Origin: an uncultured Campylobacter sp.
Lineage (GTDB): Bacteria; Campylobacterota; Campylobacteria; Campylobacterales; Campylobacteraceae
Reading direction: 5' to 3'
Length of the DNA stretch: 64,000 bases
Assembly (NCBI RefSeq): GCF_938017775.1
Contig: NZ_CALIIU010000012.1
Coordinates: forward strand, 38,933-102,932
Shown here: in pieces, positions 1 through 8,108 of the stretch
Numbering within the stretch: position 1 is the stretch's first letter
Layout of the letters: every line of letters begins with the position of its first letter
Translations under genes and position numbers: made by a program
The notes under the pieces: model-generated
Database searches by the model: none
What the model was told of the DNA's origin: nothing
What the model saw: only the letters and a program-made list of their open reading frames with translations

Positions 1-371
1 CGACCTCAAGAATGCTTGATCCGCAAATCATCGGTGAGGAGCATTATAAGGTCGCTCGCGGCGTTCAAGCAGTACTTCAAAAATACAAAGATTTGCAAGA
101 CATTATCGCGATTTTGGGTATGGACGAGCTTAGCGAAGAAGATAAGCTCGTGGTCGAGCGTGCTAGAAAGATCGAGCGCTATCTATCTCAGCCGTTTTTC
201 GTAGCCGAGGTATTTACCGGAAGTCCGGGTAAATATATCTCGCTAGAGGAAACTATTGCTGGCTTTAAGGGAATTTTAGAGGGCAAATACGACGATCTGC
301 CGGAGAATGCCTTTTATATGGTGGGAAATATCGACGAGGTAGTAGCAAAAGCTGAAAAGATGAAAGCATAG
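1..371 (+). CDS. atpD: ATP synthase F1 beta subunit, C-terminal part
   Basis: This is the 3' end of a gene cut by the window start; the reading frame is open from base 3. The first readable residues, TSRMLDP, belong to the conserved STSRMLDP stretch of the beta subunit, and the rest matches its helical C-terminal domain, including the region around DELSEEDK. The nucleotide-binding part lies outside the window. The beta subunit carries the catalytic sites of the F1 motor on the cytoplasmic face of the inner membrane. atpC follows 10 bases after the stop, as in a normal atp operon. Family identity is clear; only the length is unknown. Confidence 0.97.
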   Translation, partial: TSRMLDPQIIGEEHYKVARGVQAVLQKYKDLQDIIAILGMDELSEEDKLVVERARKIERYLSQPFFVAEVFTGSPGKYISLEETIAGFKGILEGKYDDLPENAFYMVGNIDEVVAKAEKMKA

Positions 372-381
372 GAATTTTAAG

Positions 382-786
382 ATGAAAGAATTTTTGCTTT
401 TAGATATCGTTACGCCCGAAGGAATGGTTTTTTCGGGCGAAGTTAAATCCGTCCAACTCCCCGGCATTACTGGCGAAATGGGTATTTTGCCAGGGCATGC
501 GAGTTTGCTGACGGGGCTTAAAGATAAAAGCGAAGGTGGCGTCGTAGAGATCGTGGATAAAGATGGCAAAAAGCAGCTTGTTTTGGTAAACGATGGATTT
601 TTGGAAGTTACAGAAGAAAAAACTACTATCCTAGCCACTCAAGCCGTGGCTATCGGAGGCGATAGCGAAAGCGCCGTAGCGAAGTCTTTGCAGCGCGCCA
701 AAGATATGCTTGCGTCTATTAGCTCGGATGCGGCAAATTCCGCAGCGATCATGGCTAGAGTCGACGAATTCGCAAGGCAAAGTTAA
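382..786 (+). CDS. atpC: ATP synthase F1 epsilon subunit
   Basis: At 134 residues this is the normal length for the epsilon subunit. The N-terminal beta-sandwich contains the family motif GEMGILPGHASLLTGL at about residues 31-46, followed by a short helical C-terminal region. It is part of the central stalk, links F1 rotation to the membrane ring and can inhibit ATP hydrolysis. It lies directly after atpD and only two bases before tolQ, so the Tol-Pal genes may be co-transcribed with the ATP synthase genes. The same junction is found in other Campylobacter genomes. Confidence 0.96.
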   Translation: MKEFLLLDIVTPEGMVFSGEVKSVQLPGITGEMGILPGHASLLTGLKDKSEGGVVEIVDKDGKKQLVLVNDGFLEVTEEKTTILATQAVAIGGDSESAVAKSLQRAKDMLASISSDAANSAAIMARVDEFARQS

Positions 787-788
787 AT

Positions 789-1364
789 ATGCTAGATCTA
801 ATTTTAAGTTATTTTTCAAGAAGCACGTTTATTACGATATTCGTGCTTTCTTGGTTATCCATTTATTTTATCGTCACTTTTACGATTTTGATCTCCAGAT
901 TTGTAGGGCTTAGTGCGTGGCAACACCGCGAAGCAAAGGCGCTCGAATCCTTGCTGATGGGTGGTAGGATTTCGCTTTCGGGCTCTATTTTTCAAAAAGT
1001 AAATACCGATAAAATTTCAAAAGAAGCCTTGGAAATTTATAAAGGCAAGGCCGAGCGCGACTCCACTAGCGGACTTACTTGGCTATCTATCGTCGCCTCC
1101 ACTTCGCCGTTTATCGGGCTATTTGGTACGGTCGTTAGTATACTTCACACATTTTCCAAGCTCGGTGGCGGAAATTCCGGCATCGATACTATCGCTCCTG
1201 CGATCAGTGAGGCGCTAGTTGCCACAGGATGTGGAATTTTTGTAGCGATCCCCGCATACACCTTTAGCTTACTTATAAAACGCAAAGCATACGAAGTTAT
1301 GAGCATTATAAATCGTACAGCGGATATTTTGCTATTTAAAGCAAACACTGGAAAAGCTATTTAA
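789..1364 (+). CDS. tolQ: TolQ/ExbB-family proton channel subunit
   Basis: A 191-residue membrane protein with one N-terminal hydrophobic helix (about 10-37), a cytoplasmic loop, and two further helices (about 95-120 and 143-166). The stretch TSPFIGLFGTVVSILHTF is the MotA/TolQ/ExbB family signature. TolQ and TolR form a channel that uses proton motive force to energise TolA. The family cannot be split into TolQ and ExbB by sequence alone. The neighbours tolA, tolB, pal and cpoB favour TolQ. The stop codon shares its last base with the tolR start, which indicates coupled translation. Confidence 0.93.
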   Translation: MLDLILSYFSRSTFITIFVLSWLSIYFIVTFTILISRFVGLSAWQHREAKALESLLMGGRISLSGSIFQKVNTDKISKEALEIYKGKAERDSTSGLTWLSIVASTSPFIGLFGTVVSILHTFSKLGGGNSGIDTIAPAISEALVATGCGIFVAIPAYTFSLLIKRKAYEVMSIINRTADILLFKANTGKAI

Positions 1365-1762
1365 TGTATAATTTCGACGAAAATCCAGAGTTAAATATCA
1401 CTCCGCTCGTCGATATTATGCTTGTTTTGCTAGCGATTTTAATGGTCGCGCAAACGGCGATTATCTACGATGAGAAGATCGAACTGCCTAGCGGCTCAAA
1501 AGCACAGGTTTCGGAAAATACCGCGGAATTCTTGCTTGTGCGTATCGGCGAAGATCGCAAGGTTTATATCGACAAAAGCTCGATGATCCTATCTGAATTC
1601 CCAGATAATCTCGTGCTGCTTAAAGGCACCGGCAAGTATAGCTTGGAAAAACCTGTCTATATCCAAGCCGATAAAAGACTCGTTTACGACGATGTAATGT
1701 TTGTTTTAAAGAGCCTAAAGCAGGCGGGTTTTACAAAAGTCGCACTTCAAACAAATGGCTAA
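1364..1762 (+). CDS. tolR: TolR/ExbD-family energy transducer subunit
   Basis: A 132-residue protein with a short cytoplasmic N terminus, a single transmembrane helix (about 12-34) and a periplasmic domain. The helix holds the essential acidic residue, Asp17, in the motif ITPLVDIMLVLL. The periplasmic part ends with a segment around PVYIQADKRLVYDDVM that is typical of the family. It works with TolQ to convert proton flow into movement of TolA. Its end overlaps the start of tolA by 8 bases. Confidence 0.93.
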   Translation: MYNFDENPELNITPLVDIMLVLLAILMVAQTAIIYDEKIELPSGSKAQVSENTAEFLLVRIGEDRKVYIDKSSMILSEFPDNLVLLKGTGKYSLEKPVYIQADKRLVYDDVMFVLKSLKQAGFTKVALQTNG

Positions 1763-2735
1763 TTATTCAAATTTTACGGGGGTTAAATACGATAATTTTA
1801 AATCGTTTTTAATCGCCCTTTTTGCCTATCTGCTGGTGATTTTTGTTCTTTTATATCAAATTTCAAAGCCGCAGGAAAAATTTAAAAAATATACTGACAA
1901 TCCCAACGATTATATGGATGTTACTTTTGATTTCGAAATAGATGATAAACTTCCGTCCGCGCCTGAAATCGCTAAAGAAACAAAGCAAGGCGAGTTTGAC
2001 AATAAGAATGTGAAGGATGTGCCGGAGGATAAAATTAAGACTACGGCGCAAGTAGTTCCGCCGCCTCCGGTGCAGGCAAAGCCGAAAGAGCCCGAAAAGC
2101 CGAAAGAAGAGCCAAAACCGGAACCTAAAAAGGACGAGCCTAAAGCTGAGCCCAAAAAAGAGGAGCCCAAGCCTGAGCCTAAGTTGGAAGATAAACCTTC
2201 CGAAAAAGTAGTAGAGAAAAAAGAGGAAGCTAAGTCGGAGCCAAAAAAAGAGGAAAAACCGAGCTTGAGCGATCTTTTTTCGGATACGACTAAGGACAAT
2301 AAGAAGCTTGAGGAGAGCGCTAAAGCTAACGACGCCGTTCAGAGTAACAAAAAGTCCGATAAAGAAACCTCCACCTCTAGTGCTAAGGATAAAGCGGCAT
2401 CTAAAAATGCTGTCGTTAAATCCGATAAGCTTGGCGGCAGGACGCAAAGGACGGGCGAGTATAACGCTTATTATGGTGCTATCGGGAAAAGGCTTCAAGT
2501 TTTGTGGAGTAGATACGTCGCAACTACGAAAGATGATGCGAAAATTAGGATAATCCTTGGCGCGGACGGACGAGTCGTGGATTATAAAATTCTAGAAATG
2601 GGGCGTGAGACGGAATTTAACCAGAAGTTGCGAGATTTTTTGGATAATCTAACGACTCAAACTTTCCCGAGGTCTCCAGACGGAGCGTCGCACGATATTG
2701 AAACTACGATGTCCGACGTGATGAAGACAAATTAG
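1755..2735 (+). CDS. tolA: TolA-like periplasm-spanning protein
   Basis: A 326-residue protein with three parts. A transmembrane anchor lies at about residues 15-36. A long charged region (about 75-225), dominated by repeats of Lys, Glu and Pro such as KPEPKKDEPKAEPKKEE, resembles the periplasm-spanning domain II of TolA and TonB. A globular C-terminal domain (about 228-326) contains LGADGRVVDYKILEMG. The C-terminal domain should bind Pal or TolB and so couple inner-membrane energy to the outer membrane. Proline-rich spacers occur in both TonB and TolA; the operon context decides for TolA. It overlaps tolR by 8 bases. Confidence 0.9.
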   Translation: MANYSNFTGVKYDNFKSFLIALFAYLLVIFVLLYQISKPQEKFKKYTDNPNDYMDVTFDFEIDDKLPSAPEIAKETKQGEFDNKNVKDVPEDKIKTTAQVVPPPPVQAKPKEPEKPKEEPKPEPKKDEPKAEPKKEEPKPEPKLEDKPSEKVVEKKEEAKSEPKKEEKPSLSDLFSDTTKDNKKLEESAKANDAVQSNKKSDKETSTSSAKDKAASKNAVVKSDKLGGRTQRTGEYNAYYGAIGKRLQVLWSRYVATTKDDAKIRIILGADGRVVDYKILEMGRETEFNQKLRDFLDNLTTQTFPRSPDGASHDIETTMSDVMKTN

Positions 2736-2753
2736 AATTTTGTAAGGAAAAAA

Positions 2754-3149
2754 GTGAAGAGACTTTTTTGTATTTTTGCGTTTTGCTGTATGCTTTTTGC
2801 AGAAGATGTGGATTCTGCTAAAAATTCTACCTCTTCAAATTTAAACATCGAAATTCAAAATTCCTATAAAATTAAAATTTATTATAATGATGTTAAAAAG
2901 CAGCTGGGTTATTTGTGGTGGGCGCAAAAAATGACTCCTGCTGAAGGCAGCGTGCTACTCAACGTAAGCTTAAGTGCTGATGGGAAAGTTATTGATTATA
3001 GCACAGATTATTTGGAGGGGGATGAAATATTCCTCAAAAAACTTAAGAACTTTTTGATGAGGCTTTCGAAACAACGCTTTGTAAAAGCGCCAGACAACAA
3101 GCCTCGTAAATTTGCGATTTTTTTAAAATATAATGTTAAATCAAATTAA
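2754..3149 (+). CDS. Secreted TolA domain III-like protein (paralogue of tolA C terminus)
   Basis: A 131-residue protein starting with GTG, 18 bases after tolA and preceded by an AAGGA ribosome-binding site. It begins with a signal peptide (about residues 1-17). The remainder aligns by eye with the last 100 residues of the preceding tolA: LGYLWWAQ against LQVLWSRY, LSADGKVIDY against LGADGRVVDY, and LKKLKNFLMRL against NQKLRDFLDNL. It has no membrane anchor and no Lys/Glu/Pro spacer, so it would be a free periplasmic copy of TolA domain III. It may compete with or assist TolA at Pal or TolB. Base composition is more AT-rich than its neighbours. Confidence 0.75.
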   Translation: MKRLFCIFAFCCMLFAEDVDSAKNSTSSNLNIEIQNSYKIKIYYNDVKKQLGYLWWAQKMTPAEGSVLLNVSLSADGKVIDYSTDYLEGDEIFLKKLKNFLMRLSKQRFVKAPDNKPRKFAIFLKYNVKSN

Positions 3150-3164
3150 ATTTAAGGAGAAAAG

Positions 3165-4412
3165 ATGAAAAAACTACTTTTGATTCTTGCATTTTGTAGT
3201 AGCATTTTCGCGGCAGATGCGACTATGTCTATCGTAAACGAAGGGGTAAATTTACCAAAAATCGTCGTTCAGGATGCATCGAATCTTGCAAATTCAGAAT
3301 TTGGCAACAAATTCTTTAAACTTATGGTGGGTGATCTAAAGGTCGGCGCGACTTTTGAAGTCAGCGACGAGTATCTACAAAGCAGCTATGATGCGGGCGC
3401 TTCCGACAATCTAGGCTCTAGCGGTGCCGCTCTGATCGTGCGCTACGCGGTAAGTGATAAAAGCTCGCCGATGAGTCTAAAAGCCAAAGTGCTTGAGGCA
3501 AACAGCGGCAGGGTGATGTACGAGAAGAGCTTTACGCTTTCAAATGCCGAAAAGTATCCGTTTTTAGCACATATGGCGGTATCTGAGATCGTCAAGCAGT
3601 TAGGCTATTCAAACGTCGATTGGATGAAGGAGATGATTTTGCTCTCTCGCTACACTTCGACGCGCGAGAGCGAGATCATGGTGGCTGATTATACGCTTAC
3701 CTATCAGCAGGTGGTGCTTCGTGGCGGATTAAATATCTTCCCTAAATGGGCAAGCGCGGCACAGAACGAATTTTATTATACCTACTATGTCAATAAAAAT
3801 ACGCCCGCTATCTATAAATTTAATCTATCCAATGGTAGCAAGAGCAAAATTTTTACCGGTCACGGCATGACGATAGCTTCGGATGTAAGTGCCGACGGCA
3901 GAAAGCTTCTAATCACCAATGCGCCTAAAGATCAACCCGATATTTATTTATATGATATAGCCTCGGGCAGCGCTAAGCAAATTACCGATTACGCTGGCAT
4001 TGATGTAAATGGAAATTTTATCGACGGCGATTCGCGCGTGGCTTTTGTGAGCGATCGTCTGGGCTATCCGAACGTATTTGCCACTAGCATAAACGGCGGC
4101 AACGTTCAGCAGCTCGTCTATCACGGCAAAAATAATAACTCCATCAGCACAAATGGCAATTATGTTACTTACTCTAGTCGCGACGGCGGGGGCGGATTTA
4201 ATATATATTTAATCTCTACTCAAACCGATATGATTCGCCAGTTAACGGCTAGTGGCAAAAATATGTTTCCTAGATTTTCTAGCGATGGCGGCAGCATTAT
4301 GTTTATCAAGCAAGACGGCGGCGGAAGCTCGGTAGGTATTATCAGAGTTAACGAGAATAAAAGTTTCCAATTTCCGTTAAGAGTGGGTAAAATTCAATCG
4401 GTTGATTGGTAA
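3165..4412 (+). CDS. tolB: Tol-Pal system beta-propeller protein TolB
   Basis: A 415-residue periplasmic protein with a signal peptide (about 1-17), an N-terminal alpha/beta domain (about 20-165) and a C-terminal beta-propeller. Propeller blades are visible from repeated TolB-type motifs, for example VSADGRKLLITNAP, YLYDIASGSAKQIT, VAFVSDRLGYPNVFA and FPRFSSDGGSIMF. TolB binds Pal and is released on contact with TolA, which helps outer-membrane constriction. The start ATG follows a good AAGGAG site. Length and order in the tol operon are normal. Confidence 0.95.
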   Translation: MKKLLLILAFCSSIFAADATMSIVNEGVNLPKIVVQDASNLANSEFGNKFFKLMVGDLKVGATFEVSDEYLQSSYDAGASDNLGSSGAALIVRYAVSDKSSPMSLKAKVLEANSGRVMYEKSFTLSNAEKYPFLAHMAVSEIVKQLGYSNVDWMKEMILLSRYTSTRESEIMVADYTLTYQQVVLRGGLNIFPKWASAAQNEFYYTYYVNKNTPAIYKFNLSNGSKSKIFTGHGMTIASDVSADGRKLLITNAPKDQPDIYLYDIASGSAKQITDYAGIDVNGNFIDGDSRVAFVSDRLGYPNVFATSINGGNVQQLVYHGKNNNSISTNGNYVTYSSRDGGGGFNIYLISTQTDMIRQLTASGKNMFPRFSSDGGSIMFIKQDGGGSSVGIIRVNENKSFQFPLRVGKIQSVDW

Positions 4413-4433
4413 AATATTAAAAAATCTCGTGAT

Positions 4434-4439
4434 ATAATG
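4434..4439 (+). promoter_or_regulatory. Probable -10 box upstream of pal
   Basis: A perfect TATAAT lies 28 bases before the pal start in the 55-base gap after tolB and is followed by a T-rich leader and GAAAGGA. It suggests that pal can be transcribed separately from the upstream tol genes, which fits the high abundance of Pal. No clear -35 box is seen, as is common in Campylobacter. Confidence 0.6.
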
Positions 4440-4467
4440 ACTACAATTTTTTTTGAAAGGATAGAAA

Positions 4468-4941
4468 ATGAAACATTTAGTTTTATCTTCGATAGCAGTT
4501 GCTGCTCTATTATTGAGCGGTTGTTCTAAAAAGACCCCAGAGGCCGATACTACAAGCACAAGTAATGCAGATAGACTAGCTGCTTTGGCATCTCAGATCC
4601 AAAGTGAAGTTGGTACTGTTTATTTCGACTTTGATAAATTTAATATTAGAGCCGATCAACAAGGCACAATCAATAATAACGCAGCTTTATTCAACCAAGC
4701 AGGCGCAGAGTCTCTAACCGTCAAAGTTGAGGGTAACTGCGATGAGTGGGGTTCTGATGAGTACAACTATGCCCTTGGTCTAAAGAGAGCTACTGCAGCT
4801 AAAGACGCATTGGTTGCTCAAGGCGTAAATGAGAGCAGAATTTCCGTAGTAAGCTACGGTGAGAGCAATATGGCTTGCACAGAGCATTCTAAAGAGTGCG
4901 ACGCTCAAAACAGACGCGACGAATTCAAAGTTGGATTCTAA
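4468..4941 (+). CDS. pal: Peptidoglycan-associated lipoprotein Pal
   Basis: A 157-residue lipoprotein. The signal peptide ends in the lipobox LLSGC with the lipidated cysteine at residue 19. An OmpA-like domain occupies about residues 48-157, with the motifs VYFDFDKFNI, EGNCDEWGSDEYN and LGLKRATAAKDAL used for peptidoglycan binding. Pal anchors the outer membrane to the cell wall and interacts with TolB and TolA. In C. jejuni the orthologue is known as Omp18. Two extra cysteines near the C terminus (in MACTEHSKECDAQN) could form a disulphide. Confidence 0.96.
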   Translation: MKHLVLSSIAVAALLLSGCSKKTPEADTTSTSNADRLAALASQIQSEVGTVYFDFDKFNIRADQQGTINNNAALFNQAGAESLTVKVEGNCDEWGSDEYNYALGLKRATAAKDALVAQGVNESRISVVSYGESNMACTEHSKECDAQNRRDEFKVGF

Positions 4942-4942
4942 T

Positions 4943-5761
4943 TTGAAATTTAAAAATTTCACGGTGGCGGCTCTTTTGGGAGCTGCCACTTTTTTAAATG
5001 CAGAAACTTCCGCATTTGATGCTGGCAATATTGATTCAGGCAGCTCTTATGGACTAACCGAAAACGAACAAGTATTACGCGATAACCGCAAGCGTATAAG
5101 CGAGATGCAAACTAGTGTAGATAATACACGCGAGAGCGTAGAAGGCTTGCGAAGCGTCCTTGAAGGAACAAATTCTAAAATTTCGAACCTGGAAAACAGG
5201 GTAGCAGATCTAGAAATTCGTACTACGGGCAAAAGCCAAGGCAACAGCGAGCTAGATCAGATGAAGCGAGATATCGCAACTATAAAAGCCCAAATCGCTG
5301 AAATTAATAAAAAATTAGGTAGCGGCAGTAGCGTAAAAAAAAACGCTGAATTAGACGCAGGAACTGCTTCAATCCCTGCTAGTACAAAATCAGACTCCGA
5401 TTTTAAATCAAAAGATCAGGCTTCGGTGTTGAAAGAGGCTGACGCTTTATATGTCAAAAAAGACTATTCCGGCGCAAAAGAGCGCTACAATTATTTAGTA
5501 TCTAAAAATTACAAGCCCGCTAAGGCAAATTACATGCTGGGCGAAATTTCATATTTCTCCGGCTCATACGCAGAAGCGATAAACTATTATAAAAAGAGCA
5601 TCTCGCACAACGAGAGCCAAGACTACACTCCAAAGCTCCTCTATCACACCGCAATCAGCTTCGATAAGATCGGCGATAAAGACAGCGCAGATAAATTCTA
5701 CAAAGCGCTAAAAGCTTCATACCCGGATTCCAAAGAAGCTAAAGCTGCGCCCACTAGATAA
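4943..5761 (+). CDS. cpoB: Tol-Pal system TPR protein CpoB/YbgF
   Basis: The start is set at a TTG codon one base after the pal stop, because from there the protein begins with a signal peptide (FKNFTVAALLGAATFLNA). The upstream open frame lies inside pal. The 272-residue product has a coiled-coil segment (about 45-115, heptads around ISNLENRVADLEIR) and C-terminal tetratricopeptide repeats (about 150-270, for example YMLGEISYFSGSYAEAINYYKKS). CpoB binds TolA and coordinates peptidoglycan synthesis with outer-membrane constriction. There is no obvious ribosome-binding site, so translation is probably coupled to pal. Confidence 0.9.
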   Translation: MKFKNFTVAALLGAATFLNAETSAFDAGNIDSGSSYGLTENEQVLRDNRKRISEMQTSVDNTRESVEGLRSVLEGTNSKISNLENRVADLEIRTTGKSQGNSELDQMKRDIATIKAQIAEINKKLGSGSSVKKNAELDAGTASIPASTKSDSDFKSKDQASVLKEADALYVKKDYSGAKERYNYLVSKNYKPAKANYMLGEISYFSGSYAEAINYYKKSISHNESQDYTPKLLYHTAISFDKIGDKDSADKFYKALKASYPDSKEAKAAPTR

Positions 5762-5811
5762 CCTAAATTTAAATACAAACTCAAAAATAAAATTCTAAAC
5801 AGGAGAAAACT

Positions 5812-6459
5812 ATGGCTAACAACCGAGTTATAAAGATGCATTATGAGCTAAAAGACGGCAAAACCGGTGAAATTTTAGAATCAAATTTAAACTCCGACCC
5901 GATTGCCTTTCTTAGCGGCAAAGATCAAATCATCCAAAAACTGGAAGATGAAATTTTAAATCTACAAGCAGGCGAGAGCAAAACGGTTCGCATAAGCCCG
6001 AGCGACGGGGTCGGCGAGTATAAGCAGGACGCCGTGCAGATCCTACCTAAAGAGCAGTTTGCGGGTATAGATCTGGTCGTGGGTATGGAGCTTTTCGGAC
6101 AGGCGGAGGACGGCGCGACTACCCGCGTGAGCGTCAAAGCTATCGGCGAGCAGGACGTTACTATTGACTTTAACCACCCGTTTGCGGGCAAGGAGCTGGA
6201 ATTTAATATAAAGATCGTCGAGAACCGCGAAGCGACGGCGGACGAAATTCTTACCGGCCAGCCTGAGGGTACTCACAGCTGCGGCTGCGGACATAATCAT
6301 CACGAGGGGCACGAGTGCTGCGGCGGACACGGACACGATCACGCAGAGGATCACGAGTGTTGCGGAGGCCATGGGCATGCAGACGGTCATGAATGCTGCG
6401 GAGGTCACGATCACGGGAAAGATCACGAGTGCTGCGGCGGGCACCATCACGAGCATTAG
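5812..6459 (+). CDS. slyD: SlyD-type FKBP peptidyl-prolyl isomerase with His/Cys-rich tail
   Basis: A 215-residue protein. Residues 1-70 and 125-150 form the FKBP domain, interrupted by the insert-in-flap domain (about 70-125) that gives SlyD its chaperone function. The tail from about residue 155 is almost entirely His, Cys, Gly, Asp and Glu and contains four copies of HECCGGH with varied spacers. Such tails bind Ni, Zn or Cu; SlyD delivers nickel to hydrogenase and urease maturation factors. The cysteine pairs make this tail unusually thiol-rich. It follows the tol genes and precedes fabD, as in C. jejuni. Confidence 0.93.
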   Translation: MANNRVIKMHYELKDGKTGEILESNLNSDPIAFLSGKDQIIQKLEDEILNLQAGESKTVRISPSDGVGEYKQDAVQILPKEQFAGIDLVVGMELFGQAEDGATTRVSVKAIGEQDVTIDFNHPFAGKELEFNIKIVENREATADEILTGQPEGTHSCGCGHNHHEGHECCGGHGHDHAEDHECCGGHGHADGHECCGGHDHGKDHECCGGHHHEH

Positions 6460-6468
6460 GACTTTTTT

Positions 6469-7413
6469 ATGAAATTTGCTTTTATCTTTCCCGGACAGGG
6501 TTGCCAAAGCGTAGGCATGGGCAGGGAGTTTTACGAGGGCTCCGCCTCTGCGCGCGCACTTTTGGATGAGGCTTCAGACTTTACGGGTATCGATTTTAAA
6601 AATTTGCTGTTTGAACCCAACGACAAGCTCGACATTTCGGAATTTACGCAGCCTGCGATTGCATTAAATTCCATGATGGCGCTTGCGGCGCTGCAAGAAA
6701 AGCTGGATCAAGAAAAGCTTAACATCGCTCCGCAGTTTTTGCTCGGACACTCTCTGGGCGAGTTTAGCGCGTTAAGCGCTGCGGGAGGCATAGAGCCGAA
6801 GCAGATGCTAAAGCTAGTAAATATTCGCGGCAGGCTAATGCAGAGCGCCTGCGAGGGCAAAGGCGCCGGAATGATGGTGATCTTAGCTCTTGCCGACGAG
6901 GCGGTTGAAAAAATTTGCGCGGATGCAACGAGCGCAGGTAAGCAGGTATGGGCGGCGAATTATAACTGCGACGGGCAGATCGTAGTTGCGGGCAAAAAAG
7001 ATGATCTCGCGGCACTCGAGGGCGAGTTTAAAGCCGCAGGCGCAAAGCGCGCAATGCTACTAAATATGAGCGTCGCAAGCCATTGTCCGATGCTAGGGAG
7101 TGCTAGCGACGAGCTTTTGGAATTTTTGCGCCCCGCGCTAAAAGAGAGCTTCGCTCCTGTCGTCGCTAACGCCACCGCGCGCGCATACAGGGCGAAATCC
7201 GAAGCGCTAGAGCTGCTGAAAGCCCAGCTTATCAGTCCCGTGCTTTACAAGCAAAGCATCAAAAATTATGAGAGTGAGACGGACTGCTTCGTCGAGTTCG
7301 GCGCGGCGGTTTTAAAAGGGATAAACAAAAAGATCACGCAAAAGCCGACCTTTAGCATCACGGATCTTGCGAGCCTAGACGAGTTTCTGAAATTTGCAAA
7401 GGAGAATAGATGA
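6469..7413 (+). CDS. fabD: Malonyl-CoA:ACP transacylase
   Basis: A 314-residue enzyme of normal length. The N terminus FIFPGQGCQSVGMG and the nucleophile motif GHSLGEFSALSAAGG (serine near residue 91) are the FabD signatures, and the catalytic histidine is in MSVASHCPM. It loads malonyl groups onto acyl carrier protein for fatty-acid synthesis in the cytoplasm. The stop overlaps the start of mtnN by four bases (ATGA), so the two genes are translationally coupled. Confidence 0.96.
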   Translation: MKFAFIFPGQGCQSVGMGREFYEGSASARALLDEASDFTGIDFKNLLFEPNDKLDISEFTQPAIALNSMMALAALQEKLDQEKLNIAPQFLLGHSLGEFSALSAAGGIEPKQMLKLVNIRGRLMQSACEGKGAGMMVILALADEAVEKICADATSAGKQVWAANYNCDGQIVVAGKKDDLAALEGEFKAAGAKRAMLLNMSVASHCPMLGSASDELLEFLRPALKESFAPVVANATARAYRAKSEALELLKAQLISPVLYKQSIKNYESETDCFVEFGAAVLKGINKKITQKPTFSITDLASLDEFLKFAKENR

Positions 7414-8108
7414 AAGTTGCGATCTTAGGCGCGATGCCCGAAGAGATCGAGCCGCTGCTGTCCGCGCTGCGCGAGCGGGGTGTGAGCGTGGAAGCTGTGG
7501 AGCACGCGAATAATAAATTCTACGCCGCTAAGCTTAACGGCCACGATCTAGTGATCGCGTATTCGAAGATCGGCAAGGTAAATTCCGCCCTGACCGCTAC
7601 GGTTATGATCGAGAAATTCGGCGCGCGCGCGCTCATTTTTACGGGCGTCGCGGGGGCTTTGAAGCACGGCATCAAGATCGGCGAAATTTTATACGCTACC
7701 GCGCTCGTGCAGCACGATCTGGACATCACGGCATTTGGGCATCCGCACGGATTCGTACCCGGAAGTAAAATTTCAGTCCAAACCGACGCGAAGCTAAATT
7801 CTATCGCGCAAAGCGTCGCCGAGCAGCTAGGCATCACGCTAAAATCGGGCATCATCGCTAGCGGCGATCAGTTCGTAAGCGATGAGGAGCGCAAGAGCTG
7901 GATCGAGCGGACGTTTGACGCGAGCGCGGTCGAGATGGAGGGAGCGAGCGTGGCGCAGGTGTGCGACGCGCTGGGCGTGCCGTTTTGCGTACTGCGCGCG
8001 ATAAGCGACGAGGCGGGACACAAAGCCGAGTTTGACTTTGACGAGTTTATGGTAAAAAGCGCGCAAACGAGCGCAAATTTCGTCCTAAAAATGATCGAAA
8101 GGTTATGA
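7410..8108 (+). CDS. mtnN: 5'-methylthioadenosine/S-adenosylhomocysteine nucleosidase
   Basis: A 232-residue enzyme of the PNP/MTAN family. The N terminus VAILGAMPEEIEPLL, the segment FTGVAGAL, and the substrate site VEMEGASVAQVC followed by LRAISDEA are all diagnostic. It cleaves adenine from MTA and SAH; in Campylobacter it also acts in the futalosine menaquinone pathway by cleaving 6-amino-6-deoxyfutalosine (established for the family, not visible here). It is coupled by 4-base overlaps to fabD upstream and the ttcA-like gene downstream. Confidence 0.95.
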   Translation: MKVAILGAMPEEIEPLLSALRERGVSVEAVEHANNKFYAAKLNGHDLVIAYSKIGKVNSALTATVMIEKFGARALIFTGVAGALKHGIKIGEILYATALVQHDLDITAFGHPHGFVPGSKISVQTDAKLNSIAQSVAEQLGITLKSGIIASGDQFVSDEERKSWIERTFDASAVEMEGASVAQVCDALGVPFCVLRAISDEAGHKAEFDFDEFMVKSAQTSANFVLKMIERL

